DNA from: Amylibacter marinus
GTDB lineage: Bacteria; Pseudomonadota; Alphaproteobacteria; Rhodobacterales; Rhodobacteraceae
NCBI RefSeq assembly: GCF_030160015.1
Contig: NZ_BSNN01000008.1
Span: 186,001-250,000 of the forward strand
Direction: 5' to 3'
DNA length: 64,000 bases
The translations under genes were made by a program, and so were the position numbers. Below are positions 8,185-17,214 of this stretch, piece after piece. Below the pieces are notes generated by a model. The model ran no database searches. It was not told the DNA's origin and saw nothing but the letters and a program-made list of their open reading frames with translations. Numbering within the stretch: position 1 is the stretch's first letter; each line of letters starts with the position of its first letter.

Positions 8185-9480
8185 TTAGGGGGCGTCATAA
8201 TCCGGCTGGCCTGCGGTTGCAGGGACTGTGATCCTAACACGCGTGCCCACAGGGTTTTGCAATCGTTCGAAATGAACCTTTGCCGAGATTAAATCAGCAC
8301 GCGTCTTTATGTTTCCTATCCCGCTATGCGATTGCAATTCGGTATCTTGGATTCCCTTGCCATTGTCGTCGATCGTTACACTTATGTCACGGCCCTCATG
8401 TGCGATACGAACTTCGATGCGTCCGCATTCCGCATGCTTCAGCGCATTATTCACCGCCTCTTGTACGATGCGATACAAGGCAGTACGCACGGTATCCTGT
8501 AGGTCGTCCAATTTTCCATGCGACGCATCTTCGACATGCATCTCTACCGGACGATGCATGTTTTTATTGCAGCGCTGTAGATGGGCATCGACGGCCTCGG
8601 CAAAGCCAAACAGCTGTAAGACACCAGGCTTCATATCTTCGACAATACCACGCACCTCGTCTAGACAATGATCTAATTGTTTTTGAATCGCTGCAATTTC
8701 ATCCATTGCCGCCTTTGATCCACCTTCGACACGTGACATGCGTCGGCGAATACGCGCGAGATCCGCAAGCGTTTGATCATGAAGATCCATCCCCAATCTC
8801 TGGCGTTCGCGCTCCATACCTTCGGTCAAACGCAAGGCCCCAATACGCAACGTACGTTCGCGCCCTGTTGCCTCAAGCTCGGCAATTGCGGAATTCTTCG
8901 CCTCTTTCCCGCGCTCTAACGCAAATAGATAGGCCGCCACCAGATCGGCCGCGCCCTGCGCCAGCACCACCATTTCTTCGCTGTAGAAATTCTTTTTGTG
9001 GCTCGAAATCGCAAGCGATCCAATCAGTTCCCCCTGTACACGAAGGGGAACAACGATGCGGCTGCGTAAATTCGCTTCAAAAATTGGCTTGCTATCAGAA
9101 CCCTCAAAATGGAACACAGGGTCAGTCCAAGCGTCATCTGTTATGATATAGTCAGCATCGCCGCGCAGCACATCTCGGATGGGGCTTTCCTCCGTTGGCT
9201 TTGCTGGTGCCTGTGTGTGGTTCCACGATGTGTGCATGCGTGCCTCGTAGCAGACCTGCGTCCCTGTGGCCAACAGCAGTACAATATCGAGATGGTCATG
9301 AGAGATTAAGGCGCGCAGACGGCTGGCAAAGTTTTCAAGCACAAGTTCATAATCAGTCGGGCCAGCAATCGCCCGAGCGATAGATAAATAACAATCCAAT
9401 GCTTCTGCTTTATTCGGCATAACAGCACATGCACCCTCCTGAGGTGCCTTCACATGAACATAACCTGTCTCTTTTTTCAA
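8185..9480 (-). CDS. GAF-domain sensor histidine kinase (HisKA_3/NarX-like)
   Basis: A 431-residue cytoplasmic kinase without membrane segments. Residues about 35-190 form a GAF-like sensor domain. Residues 205-290 are a HisKA_3 dimerisation domain with phosphoacceptor H234 in MDLHDQTLADLARIR. Residues 325-425 are the ATPase domain (VQEAVNNALKHA N-box, DDNGKGI, and GIGNIKTRADLI). The start is a TTG at 9480 preceded by GAGGAAACG; the next ATG would be 19 codons later without a good ribosome site. It pairs with the response regulator 20 bp downstream. As a soluble GAF kinase it presumably senses a cytoplasmic metabolite or redox signal; the ligand is unknown. Confidence 0.9.
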   Translation of the reverse strand: MKKETGYVHVKAPQEGACAVMPNKAEALDCYLSIARAIAGPTDYELVLENFASRLRALISHDHLDIVLLLATGTQVCYEARMHTSWNHTQAPAKPTEESPIRDVLRGDADYIITDDAWTDPVFHFEGSDSKPIFEANLRSRIVVPLRVQGELIGSLAISSHKKNFYSEEMVVLAQGAADLVAAYLFALERGKEAKNSAIAELEATGRERTLRIGALRLTEGMERERQRLGMDLHDQTLADLARIRRRMSRVEGGSKAAMDEIAAIQKQLDHCLDEVRGIVEDMKPGVLQLFGFAEAVDAHLQRCNKNMHRPVEMHVEDASHGKLDDLQDTVRTALYRIVQEAVNNALKHAECGRIEVRIAHEGRDISVTIDDNGKGIQDTELQSHSGIGNIKTRADLISAKVHFERLQNPVGTRVRITVPATAGQPDYDAP

Positions 9481-9513
9481 CGTTTCCTCTTATGGTTAGG
9501 TCTTGGCATAGGC

Positions 9514-10428
9514 TTAAGCACAGCCTCTGGCGCATGCCCAAGCATTTGCAACAGGGGTCAAACCGTCAACAATCGCTAGCGCTCCATCATAAATCAACGG
9601 CGCCAAGTCGTTTTGAGCCAATGCTATTTGATATAGCCGAGAATTTCCTGGATCTCCGATAATTACGACGTCTTGCCCTCGCCACATTTCGCGCATCGCG
9701 GTGATTTCCGCACCAATTAACAAACCAGAAAGATGCGCCCTAAGAAGACCATTATCCGTTCCACTCAACAGCCCTCTGGGCCGTAGGCCAAATAAATGTG
9801 CGGTCAATCTATCAGAGTTCAGCATCGCAGTTTCAACACCTTTCAGAAACGCGCTGTCATCCCATTCGTCACTGGCGGTACAGAACCGCAACACAGAATG
9901 GCGCGTCAACAGGTCGAACAATTCGCCAGTCATGAAGGTCGTAAAAGATTGAACTTTCCCATGTGTAACCCGTGCCCATTTTGAATGGGTTCCAGGCAAA
10001 CAAATGGTACCGCTGAAACTTGGGTTTTTGGCAAGATATCCAGCAATCTGGGTCTCCTCGCCGCGCATGATATCATCGGGCTCACGCTGACAAACACCTG
10101 GCACAATGCGCACCGATAAACGCGGGTCATTCGTTGGTGCATCAACAACAGAGGCCATTTCCACAGGAGAACAAGGCACCTGTGAATAGGCAGCCTCTAA
10201 CCAACCTTGCCTTGCGCCCACCATGCCACAGGCCACAACCTGCATACAGTGGTTATCAGAAAGCCAGTCCCGGATCACATTCAATAAGGTAGCCTCAAAT
10301 TCGCTTGGGGCCAGCTGGGACATACCCTTATTGCTATGGATCCGATCAATTATTACACCCTCTTCACCAATCGCATAGGCGATGAGGTTAGTTGTTCCCC
10401 AATCGAGGGCCACCCACTTAATTGCCAT
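9514..10428 (-). CDS. dgoK: 2-dehydro-3-deoxygalactonokinase (DgoK)
   Basis: The 304-residue protein matches DgoK, which phosphorylates 2-keto-3-deoxy-galactonate with ATP at position 6. The start WVALDWGTTNLIAYAI is the phosphate-binding DWGTTN loop of the ASKHA kinase fold; GMSQLAPSEFEATL, the GMVGARQGWLEA segment and CLPGTHSKWARV are strongly DgoK-like. It is followed downstream by the kinase/regulator pair and preceded at 10534-10545 by a perfect GCGGGAACCCGC site. With dgoA (upstream, separate promoter region), it completes the Doudoroff-type branch to pyruvate and glyceraldehyde 3-phosphate. Start supported by AAGAG eight bases upstream. Confidence 0.93.
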   Translation of the reverse strand: MAIKWVALDWGTTNLIAYAIGEEGVIIDRIHSNKGMSQLAPSEFEATLLNVIRDWLSDNHCMQVVACGMVGARQGWLEAAYSQVPCSPVEMASVVDAPTNDPRLSVRIVPGVCQREPDDIMRGEETQIAGYLAKNPSFSGTICLPGTHSKWARVTHGKVQSFTTFMTGELFDLLTRHSVLRFCTASDEWDDSAFLKGVETAMLNSDRLTAHLFGLRPRGLLSGTDNGLLRAHLSGLLIGAEITAMREMWRGQDVVIIGDPGNSRLYQIALAQNDLAPLIYDGALAIVDGLTPVANAWACARGCA

Positions 10429-10533
10429 CTGCTCTTTTCCACTAAGTTAGTTAACGGCCCATCACCTAAGGGTGCATCTCCACATCTGCCTGACGTAGAC
10501 GAATATATGCACCGCAAAGCGCGCAGCAGTTCT

Positions 10534-10545
10534 GCGGGAACCCGC
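10534..10545. promoter_or_regulatory. Candidate operator GCGGGAACCCGC upstream of dgoK
   Basis: A perfect copy of the 12-bp palindrome in the 151-bp gap between dgoA and dgoK, centred about 111 bp before the dgoK start. It implies that dgoK has its own promoter instead of simply reading through from dgoA. Confidence 0.6.
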
Positions 10546-10579
10546 AACATCCCCCTTAGTGGCAGCAACAGATGTATTG

Positions 10580-11200
10580 CTATCCCAAAGAGCACTCTTG
10601 TAGTGCAACGTTATAGGCCTCGACAATTCTTCGCGCCTTGGCTTGAACATCTTCTGCACGATCATTGGGTGCATAAATCGCAGTGCCGATTCCAAACCCT
10701 GCAATGCCGGCGCGAATCCAATTTGCGAAATTATCTGGCCCTGCTCCACCCACCGCATAACATTGGGTTCCTGTGGGCAAAACAGCGGAAAAGGCCTTAA
10801 ATCCGTCGATGCCAATCACAGACGACGGAAATAGCTTCAACCCGTCAGCACCGTGGCGCAAGGCCGTGAAACACTCTGTCATCGTCGCCACACCCGGATA
10901 GGACTCTAGCCCAGCAAGCTTTGTCTCGCCAATGACATCCGGATTGCAATCGGGGGAAACGATGATTTGCCCCCCAACCTCAGCCACAGCTTTTACATCG
11001 TGGCGAGAAAGAACGGTACCCGCTCCGATTTTAGCATCAGCGCCGAAGGCATTTACAAGCTTGGAAATAGACCGAAGCGCCTCTGGCGAATTTAAAGGGA
11101 CTTCAATCGTTGAAATACCTTCCTTCAAGATGGCCTCACCGATCGCCTCCACCTCTTCAGGTCTAACGCCTCTTAAGATCGCAATTATAGTCTCTGTCAT
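10580..11200 (-). CDS. dgoA: 2-dehydro-3-deoxy-6-phosphogalactonate aldolase (DgoA)
   Basis: The 206-residue protein is a class I KDPG/KDPGal aldolase: IIAILRGVRPEEVEAIGEA at the start, the E in IEVPLNSP, GAGTVL in the central strand and GADGLKLFPSS with the Schiff-base lysine. The LNSPEAL variant, in place of the TLRTP of KDPG aldolases, points to the DgoA branch. It cleaves KDPGal to pyruvate and glyceraldehyde 3-phosphate in the cytoplasm. Start is the ATG at 11200 with GGAG upstream, giving the family's usual length. An unusually long 419-bp gap upstream contains a near-match to the GCGGGAACCCGC site. Confidence 0.93.
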   Translation of the reverse strand: MTETIIAILRGVRPEEVEAIGEAILKEGISTIEVPLNSPEALRSISKLVNAFGADAKIGAGTVLSRHDVKAVAEVGGQIIVSPDCNPDVIGETKLAGLESYPGVATMTECFTALRHGADGLKLFPSSVIGIDGFKAFSAVLPTGTQCYAVGGAGPDNFANWIRAGIAGFGIGTAIYAPNDRAEDVQAKARRIVEAYNVALQECSLG

Positions 11201-11619
11201 GGTTTTTGCTCCAAATCCAACGCGCAACATTGATAAATCAGCCACATATTTTATGTCCTTCGGTCAAATCGTTGCGATCGATTACAGACAAACATGGCCC
11301 ACCAACTAAGAGCGCTATACGGCTTTGGATTCTGCTAAAACGGCATTTCACGTAATAAATCAGCGGGAACACGCGGCAAAACATCCAAGGTGTATTGGCC
11401 CTATGGTCAACTTTTAGGTTCATCTCTGATATCTGGTTGAGAGGCCCGAGAGTCACTGACCGCTAAGGCCCCAATTTTTAACACGGAATGTCACTGGGCA
11501 CCTTTTTGCTGAAATGATTGTTTTTCGGTGTTTTGCACCCCATATAAAGACATTTTTCTGGCCTAGGATCGTTTTCCACGGCCCCTCGCCAACATTGTTT
11601 CAAAACTACTTTGGTGTGG
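11201..11619. other. Intergenic region upstream of dgoA
   Basis: The 419-bp gap between the GntR-A gene and dgoA has no open frame with family resemblance. It carries the GCGGGAACACGC site (11363-11374) and must hold the dgoA promoter. I see no riboswitch fold or hairpin that I would defend. Confidence 0.6.
11363..11374. promoter_or_regulatory. Candidate operator GCGGGAACACGC upstream of dgoA
   Basis: One-mismatch copy of the GCGGGAACCCGC palindrome, centred about 168 bp before the dgoA start. It is the fourth copy, and like the other three it lies in an intergenic control region of a minus-strand catabolic unit. Confidence 0.55.
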
Positions 11620-12354
11620 TTAAACTTCGTCAAACGTGTGCTCGACCTGCCTCCATGCGTCCGCCAGATGCGCACGCAATGCGCCCTCAGCTGAATCGGG
11701 GTCTCTTTCCATGATGGCGTCTAGGATGTCCTTATGCGCGTAATAATTACGCTCGTTTCGATCTGGCAATCGTTGCATTTGCCGCCAATATTCACTGAGC
11801 CATTCAATGAAGGATTTGTGTATCGCTGGAAAAATAGAATTCTTCGGAATCGTATACAATATTGCATGGAAGGCCATGTCGGAATCATAGAACCTTTCCG
11901 AATCTTGTATGCAGGTTTTATTATGCTCTAGGGCGCTTCGTAGCTTCTTGATGTCCTCGGTTGTTGCCTCTAATGCGGCCATTCTGACAAGACTGGCCTC
12001 GACGAATGTGCGAATTTCAAACAGCTCTTTCACCCCCCCAGGGCTCATGGTCAGATGTTTGACCATACCCCCAAGAACGTCAACAACAGTGCTGTATTTT
12101 GGCTTGCGTATGATGGGGCGGTGGCGCGGGCGGGTCTCTATCAACCCCTTGCCGGCCAAGATATTCACGACTTCTCGCCCAACAGTTCTACTGACAGAAA
12201 ATTGCTCAATTATTTCTCGCTCTGCAGGGAGCATGTCTCCATCCTGAAGTTCGCCAGAATAGATTTTCTGTTCCAAAACAGCAACGATTTTATCCGCCGC
12301 GCGTGTATGGCTTTGTTCGCCAATCATAGGTGGAGCGTTGGGTTTTAGGTTCAT
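11620..12354 (-). CDS. GntR-family regulator, FadR/FCD subgroup (GntR-A)
   Basis: A 244-residue transcription regulator: winged helix-turn-helix at residues about 20-90 (LPAEREIIEQFSVSRTVGRE, then LIETRPRHRPIIRKP) and an all-helical FCD ligand domain (about 100-240), with the metal-site D and H residues in FYDSDMAFHAILY and the late KDILDAIMERD segment. The start is either the ATG at 12354 or a GTG at 12369. It is divergent from dehydratase A with a 120-bp shared promoter carrying two TNGTCATACNAAA-like sites. It is a clear paralog of GntR-B (41281-41988); most such regulators respond to sugar acids and act as repressors. Confidence 0.92.
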   Translation of the reverse strand: MNLKPNAPPMIGEQSHTRAADKIVAVLEQKIYSGELQDGDMLPAEREIIEQFSVSRTVGREVVNILAGKGLIETRPRHRPIIRKPKYSTVVDVLGGMVKHLTMSPGGVKELFEIRTFVEASLVRMAALEATTEDIKKLRSALEHNKTCIQDSERFYDSDMAFHAILYTIPKNSIFPAIHKSFIEWLSEYWRQMQRLPDRNERNYYAHKDILDAIMERDPDSAEGALRAHLADAWRQVEHTFDEV

Positions 12355-12396
12355 ACTTTCTTTTTTCACAATCAGAATTACATGACAAGGGCCTGT

Positions 12397-12412
12397 TTTT
12401 CGTCATACAAAA
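12397..12412. promoter_or_regulatory. Candidate GntR site A1, TTTTCGTCATACAAAA
   Basis: This site in the GntR-A/dehydratase A divergent promoter matches TTTTGGTCATACCAAA at 39356-39371 in 14 of 16 positions. The latter is a palindrome of the FadR-type TGGTNNNACCA class. The matching promoters are both linked to paralogous GntR genes, which supports the assignment. Confidence 0.5.
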
Positions 12413-12458
12413 AATACAAATTATATCCAATTTTGCATAGTCTTGACTAATCAATCTA

Positions 12459-12474
12459 TTTTAGGCATACAAAA
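12459..12474. promoter_or_regulatory. Candidate GntR site A2, TTTTAGGCATACAAAA
   Basis: A second, weaker copy of the same motif, 62 bp from site A1 and ending about 15 bp before the dehydratase A start codon. Occupancy there could block the ribosome site or promoter escape. Two copies 62 bp apart would suit co-operative or looping repression. Confidence 0.4.
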
Positions 12475-12489
12475 AGCAAGGGAGAAGCA

Positions 12490-13587
12490 ATGAATTCGAT
12501 AATTTCAATAGATGTTGACCATTTCAATCTGCCACTGGCAGAAGTGCTAAGCGATGCAATGCATGGGGATCATACTCATTTTGAATTAATCACGGTTCGC
12601 CTAAAAACATGTGACGGCACTGTTGGCACTGGATATACCTACACCGGTGGCAAAGGCGGCAGCGCAATTAAGGCGATGATCGAGACCGACCTCGTTCCCT
12701 TTTTGATGGGCAAAGATGCAACAGATATCGAGACCCTAAATACGCAAATGGATTGGCATATCCACTATGTTGGACGCGGTGGGATTGCAGCTTTTGCTAT
12801 ATCTGCGGTCGATATTGCCCTCTGGGATGTGCGGTGTCGCCAACAAGATATCCCCCTATTCAAAGCGGCAGGCGGGGTATCAGATAGATGCAAAGCATAT
12901 CGCGGTGGAATTGACCTAAACTACCCATTACCCAAGCTTTTGAAAAGCGTGCAAAGCTATCTGGATGCTGGATTTAATGGTGTAAAAATAAAAGTTGGAA
13001 AATCCGATTTAGGCGAGGATATCGAACGCGTGCGGGCTGTACGTGACCTTATCGGCCCAAATATCGCATTTATGGTGGATGCAAATTACGCGCTTGATTT
13101 TGAGCGCGCTAAGGCTGCGGCGATCGCATTCCAAGAATTTGATATTCTTTGGTTCGAGGAGCCAATGATACCCGATAACTATGTCGGATATGGCGATATA
13201 GCGCAGACCACAGGATGCCCACTGGCGATGGGTGAAAATCTTCATACCATTCACGAGTTTGAATACGCATTTCGCGATTCCAGGCTTTCGTTTGTTCAAC
13301 CTGATGCATCTAATTGTGGTGGCATAACGGGTTGGCTTCGGGTCGCCAAATTGGCCGACCAACACAATATCCCCGTCTGTAGCCACGGGATGCAAGAATT
13401 ACACGTCAGTCTAGTTTCCGCGCAACCAAATGCTGGCTGGATTGAGGTGCACAGTTTTCCAATCGATCAATACACAACTCGGCCATTGGTGGTGGAGGAC
13501 CATCTGGCTGTTGCCTCCCCGAATGCGGGGACCGGTGTGGCCTTTGATTGGGAGAAACTTCATAGCACACATGATAATCAAGTGTAG
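12490..13587 (+). CDS. Enolase-superfamily sugar-acid dehydratase A (mandelate racemase group)
   Basis: A 365-residue enolase-superfamily enzyme of the mandelate racemase group. The full catalytic set is visible: K166-x-K168 (VKIKVG), metal ligands D197 (VDANY), E223 (WFEEP) and E249 (MGEN), D272 (QPDAS) and H299 (CSHG). Such enzymes abstract the proton next to a carboxylate and dehydrate aldonic or aldaric acids to 2-keto-3-deoxy acids. With the lactonase, dgoK and dgoA it could make KDGal from galactonate, though it is not DgoD-like by eye; galactarate/talarate-type acids are alternatives. It leads the operon with TRAP system 2 and has a paralog at 32163-33263 (about 70% identical over residues 17-115). 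Confidence 0.9.
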   Translation: MNSIISIDVDHFNLPLAEVLSDAMHGDHTHFELITVRLKTCDGTVGTGYTYTGGKGGSAIKAMIETDLVPFLMGKDATDIETLNTQMDWHIHYVGRGGIAAFAISAVDIALWDVRCRQQDIPLFKAAGGVSDRCKAYRGGIDLNYPLPKLLKSVQSYLDAGFNGVKIKVGKSDLGEDIERVRAVRDLIGPNIAFMVDANYALDFERAKAAAIAFQEFDILWFEEPMIPDNYVGYGDIAQTTGCPLAMGENLHTIHEFEYAFRDSRLSFVQPDASNCGGITGWLRVAKLADQHNIPVCSHGMQELHVSLVSAQPNAGWIEVHSFPIDQYTTRPLVVEDHLAVASPNAGTGVAFDWEKLHSTHDNQV

Positions 13588-13624
13588 ACACTATGAAAAA
13601 ATTTAACCTAAGGGAGAAGAGACT

Positions 13625-14605
13625 ATGAAACAAATAACAAAAGTTGCGTTGGCTGCAACGGCATTTGCCGCCAGCACGCTTACAGCTTCTGCAGATGTGT
13701 TGAAATTTGCGCATGTCTACGAAACGAGCCATCCTTTGCATGCGGCGGCATTAGCCGCGGCCGAGCAGTTTGCAGCGGCGACAGAGGGGCGTCACTCTAT
13801 CGAGGTATTTCCAGCATCTGCACTTGGTAAAGAGACCGCACTAAATGAAGGCTTGGGCCTTGGTACGGTGGATATTATTTACACAGGGGCCGGTTTTGCC
13901 GGCACGATTTACGGCCCTGCTTCAATGACAGATTTCCCATTCACCTTGCGAAATATCAAACATTGGGAAGCGTACTACGATAGCGATCTGTTTAAAGATG
14001 TCGCAGAGGGGTATACTGACGCAAGCGGCGGCAACCAAATCGCTTCGGTAAGTTACTATGGTTCTCGTCACGTGACCGCGAATAAACCGGTTTTGACACC
14101 AGAAGACATGAAAGATTTGAAGATCCGTGTCCCCAATGCGCCGGCCTATGTCTTATTCCCAAAAGCAATCGGCGCGAATCCAACGCCAATGGCCTTTGCT
14201 GAAGTTTACCTCGCTTTGCAACAAGGTGTTGTTGACGCACAAGAAAACCCATTGCCAACAATTCAGGCGAAAAAATTCCACGAAGTACAAAGCAACATCA
14301 ACCTTACAGGCCATATCGCCAACTCGATCTTTACAGTTGTTTCCGGTATCACAATGTCCAAGCTAAGTGATGCGGACAAAGAAGCATTGGATGCCGCATT
14401 GGATGCGACAGCGGATCAATCTACCGCAGCAATTTTAGAAGCAGAGGCAAATCTTGTTGCTTGGTTCCGCGAACAAGGCATAACAGTAAACGAAGTTGAT
14501 CGCGCGCCATTTATTGCAGCGGTTGCGCCAGCATTAACCGCTGGTGACTTGCCGTTCAGCGATGACCTATACAACGGCCTTCAGGCTATTCCCGACGCGA
14601 AGTAA
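13625..14605 (+). CDS. dctP: TRAP substrate-binding protein (DctP family), system 2
   Basis: A 326-residue periplasmic receptor with a Sec signal (MKQITKVALAATAFAASTL, cleavage near TASA). The segments VLKFAHVYETSHPLHAAA, LGKETALNEGLGLGTVDI, LKIRVPNAPAY and VYLALQQGVVDAQENPLPT are typical of the sugar-acid/uronate DctP branch. It is not closely similar to the system 1 receptor. It starts 37 bp after dehydratase A with AAGGGAGAAG upstream, so the imported compound is probably that enzyme's substrate. A 10-bp stem-loop follows the stop. Confidence 0.94.
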   Translation: MKQITKVALAATAFAASTLTASADVLKFAHVYETSHPLHAAALAAAEQFAAATEGRHSIEVFPASALGKETALNEGLGLGTVDIIYTGAGFAGTIYGPASMTDFPFTLRNIKHWEAYYDSDLFKDVAEGYTDASGGNQIASVSYYGSRHVTANKPVLTPEDMKDLKIRVPNAPAYVLFPKAIGANPTPMAFAEVYLALQQGVVDAQENPLPTIQAKKFHEVQSNINLTGHIANSIFTVVSGITMSKLSDADKEALDAALDATADQSTAAILEAEANLVAWFREQGITVNEVDRAPFIAAVAPALTAGDLPFSDDLYNGLQAIPDAK

Positions 14606-14622
14606 TTCTTAAAGACAACAAT

Positions 14623-14652
14623 TAAGTTGGCCTTCTTTTGCAGGCCAACTTA
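14623..14652 (+). terminator. Stem-loop between dctP and dctQ (system 2)
   Basis: TAAGTTGGCC and GGCCAACTTA make a perfect 10-bp stem with a 10-nt loop, followed by TATTATTTT. It resembles a weak rho-independent terminator and lies in the 69-bp gap after dctP, so it probably sets a high ratio of binding protein to permease. Confidence 0.6.
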
Positions 14653-14674
14653 TTATTTTCTAGAGGAGGGAATA

Positions 14675-15226
14675 ATGGGCGTTGATAACATCAAATCGTT
14701 GATTGACGAACTAGAAGAGGTTTCCGATGACATCTCGGATGTTCGCTGGATGGACATTCCGGTTTTGGGGGTGTTTTCTGTTCTTTTCTTCATCGTCGCT
14801 TTGCAATTTTTCACACGATACGTTTTAAATGACAGCTTGGGTTGGACAGAAGAGATTGCAAGATACCTTCTTATCCTACTTGGGTTCATTGGTGGGATCA
14901 CCTGCGTTCGTAAGGGCAAGCACATCTATCTGGAATTCATTTTCGGGTACCTTCCTCGACAAATCATCAAACCAATTGTTGTTTTGACAGAAGTTCTAGT
15001 CACGTATTTCTGGGGATACTGTGGCTGGCTAGCGATTGAATTGGCGCAAAAATCACGTAGCAATATGGTGTCGATCGACCTACCAAAGGCCTATGTTTAT
15101 TACATCGTTTCTGCCGGTTGCTTCTTCATGGCGCTGTTTGCCGCGCTCAAATTCCTAGAAGCTGTACGAAAACCATCGGATCAAGTTGCTCGAGAAAAAG
15201 CCGAAGCCCAAAGCGAGGGAATATAA
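14675..15226 (+). CDS. dctQ: TRAP transporter small permease (DctQ family), system 2
   Basis: A 183-residue protein with four membrane helices (about residues 23-45, 58-78, 95-118 and 137-157) and the DctQ hallmark RYVLNDSLGWTEEIARYLL between helices 1 and 2. The start at 14675 has GAGGAGGG upstream; a frame extension to 14627 falls inside the hairpin and is rejected. It partners with the dctM that starts 2 bp after its stop. Confidence 0.93.
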   Translation: MGVDNIKSLIDELEEVSDDISDVRWMDIPVLGVFSVLFFIVALQFFTRYVLNDSLGWTEEIARYLLILLGFIGGITCVRKGKHIYLEFIFGYLPRQIIKPIVVLTEVLVTYFWGYCGWLAIELAQKSRSNMVSIDLPKAYVYYIVSAGCFFMALFAALKFLEAVRKPSDQVAREKAEAQSEGI

Positions 15227-15228
15227 TC

Positions 15229-16506
15229 ATGGCACTTACTGTATTATTCGTACTTTTGATTTTGTTTTTGCTGTTTGGGGTTCCTGTCGCGGTGGCGCTT
15301 GGCCTGTCTTCTTTGGTCTATATTATGATGTCGGGTTTGCCTGATGTTTTGCTGATCCACACCATGAGCGGCGGCATCGACAGTTTCCCACTCTTGGCGA
15401 TCCCCTTCTTTATTCTTGCGGGACACTTAATGAACACAGGCGGCATTACCACCAAGATCTTCACATTTGCGCGGGCCTTGGTGGGCTGGTTGCCTGGCGG
15501 TTTGGGGCATGTCAATGTCGGTGCCTCAGTGATCTTTGCGGGGATGTCTGGCGCCGCTGTTGCTGATGCTGGCGGATTGGGAAATGTCGAAATCAAAGCG
15601 ATGCGCGAAGCAGGGTATGACACCGATTTTTCAGTGGGCGTAACCGCCGCATCTTCGACAATTGGGCCAATTATCCCTCCATCATTACCCTTGGTGATCT
15701 ATGGGGTAATGGCTGGGGTTTCTATTGGCGAATTATTTGCCGCGGGCTTGATACCGGGCTTACTTATGGCGTTCTCCTTAATGATCATGGTTGCCTACTA
15801 TGCACGCAAGCGGAACTATCCCAAGGATGGCGGCATAGATCTATGCAACATTTGGCGTACGTTTAAGGATGCGTTTTTACCACTGTTGACCCCGATTATT
15901 ATCGTGGGGGGCATTGCCACAGGTATATTCACCCCAACCGAGGCGGCAATCGCGGCAGTTTGCTATGCGATGTTCCTTGGCTTGGTTGTGTACAAATCGT
16001 TGAACTGGAAACATTTGGTTCGGGTTTCGATTGATACGATTGAAACATCTGCCTCTATCTTGATGATCATCGCCAGCGCCGCCGTTTTCGCATGGATTCT
16101 GACCTCGAACCAAGTTGCCGTTCTCTTGGGAGATGCGTTGCTCGGCATGACCTCGAACAAACAAATCTTGCTATTAATTATGATGCTAATGGTTCTGGCA
16201 ATTGGGCTATTTATGGAAACCATTGCCGCGATTACTATTTTGGTCCCCGTCCTTTTACCTATTGCACTTAAGGCGGGAATCGATCCTGTTCATTTGGGTA
16301 TACTGGTCATCCTGAACCTGATGCTGGGTTTGCTAACGCCACCCGTTGGCATGGTTTTGTTCGTTTTGTCAGATGTGTCAGGTGTGAAATTTAGCCAATG
16401 CGTCAGGGCCACAATGCCATTCCTTGTTCCATTAGTTGCTGTTCTATTGATGATTGCATTCATCCCAGAAATCGCTCTTTGGTTACCCAATTACGTTTAC
16501 AGATAA
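15229..16506 (+). CDS. dctM: TRAP transporter large permease (DctM family), system 2
   Basis: A 425-residue inner-membrane subunit with about twelve helices. It carries GPIIPPSLPLVIYGVMAG, TPTEAAIAAVCYA and LLTPPVGMVLFVLSD, the three conserved DctM loops. It starts two bases after the dctQ stop (TAATC ATG). A longer frame reaching back to 15118 overlaps dctQ and lacks DctM character. It works with the system 2 DctP and DctQ to import the presumed substrate of dehydratase A. Confidence 0.95.
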   Translation: MALTVLFVLLILFLLFGVPVAVALGLSSLVYIMMSGLPDVLLIHTMSGGIDSFPLLAIPFFILAGHLMNTGGITTKIFTFARALVGWLPGGLGHVNVGASVIFAGMSGAAVADAGGLGNVEIKAMREAGYDTDFSVGVTAASSTIGPIIPPSLPLVIYGVMAGVSIGELFAAGLIPGLLMAFSLMIMVAYYARKRNYPKDGGIDLCNIWRTFKDAFLPLLTPIIIVGGIATGIFTPTEAAIAAVCYAMFLGLVVYKSLNWKHLVRVSIDTIETSASILMIIASAAVFAWILTSNQVAVLLGDALLGMTSNKQILLLIMMLMVLAIGLFMETIAAITILVPVLLPIALKAGIDPVHLGILVILNLMLGLLTPPVGMVLFVLSDVSGVKFSQCVRATMPFLVPLVAVLLMIAFIPEIALWLPNYVYR

Positions 16507-16647
16507 AGGGGCTAAAGTTACCCTTCGGCATTCGCACCTGTGTGACGCCCCTACTTTTACAATGCCCACTGGCACATGATCTCGCTATGCCTGCACTGAT
16601 GCCTGATATTTGTTTTCCGACCGCTATGTCTATGGTATAGATCATTC

Positions 16648-17214
16648 ATGCGCTCTTCCATCCTGCCGTTCTTCCCTCCTGCTGATGCCCGTATGCACGA
16701 GGTTTGCGGTGCTGGGGCATATGCTTTCGCTTTTATGCTTTCAGCACAGCTTGGCGGCCCGTTTATGTGGGTGCGCGAAACTTGGGAAACGGATCAGATT
16801 AATCCAGATGGGTTTGCTGACTTTGTTGAGCCCACCGACCTGACGATCTGTCATACCAAGGATCAAACCACGACCCTAGCCGTAGCGGAAGAAGCACTGC
16901 GATCAGGGGCCGTTGCACTCGTCGTGATGTCGCTGAACAAACCCTTGGGGCTAAATGCAGGGCGGCGCCTACAGCTTGCGGCAAGGGATAAGAAGTCGAC
17001 GTGTTTAGCCATTATCCCCGAAGGCATGGGCAGCAATGCAGCAGAAACACGGTGGCGCTGCAATCCGGTTTTTGACCCAGAACTACACCTACAGGACTCG
17101 ACACTGCAAAATTGGGAACTTATAAAGAACAAATCAGGAACATTAGGTGTTTGGCATGTTCGATGGAACAAAGCGTCGCGTTGTCTCGGTATGGTTTCCC
17201 CGGCTAGCAAGTGA
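16648..17214 (+). CDS. imuA: ImuA-family protein of the mutagenesis cassette
   Basis: A 188-residue protein in the position and size of the RecA/SulA-like ImuA found with imuB and dnaE2 in alphaproteobacteria. Support is mainly context: it overlaps imuB by about 59 bp and reads GAVALVVMSLNKPLGLNAGRRLQLAARDK, similar to the RecA-like core of ImuA, with HEVCGAGAYAFAFMLSAQL near the start. A Walker A motif is not visible, as expected for ImuA. It is thought to support translesion synthesis by ImuB and DnaE2 after DNA damage. Confidence 0.8.
   Translation: MRSSILPFFPPADARMHEVCGAGAYAFAFMLSAQLGGPFMWVRETWETDQINPDGFADFVEPTDLTICHTKDQTTTLAVAEEALRSGAVALVVMSLNKPLGLNAGRRLQLAARDKKSTCLAIIPEGMGSNAAETRWRCNPVFDPELHLQDSTLQNWELIKNKSGTLGVWHVRWNKASRCLGMVSPASK

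Noticed and set aside
8280-9146. Long plus-strand open frame (288 codons) opposite the histidine kinase
   Set aside because: It is antisense to a complete, motif-rich kinase gene, and its translation is rich in His, Arg and Pro without domain resemblance; a typical shadow frame.
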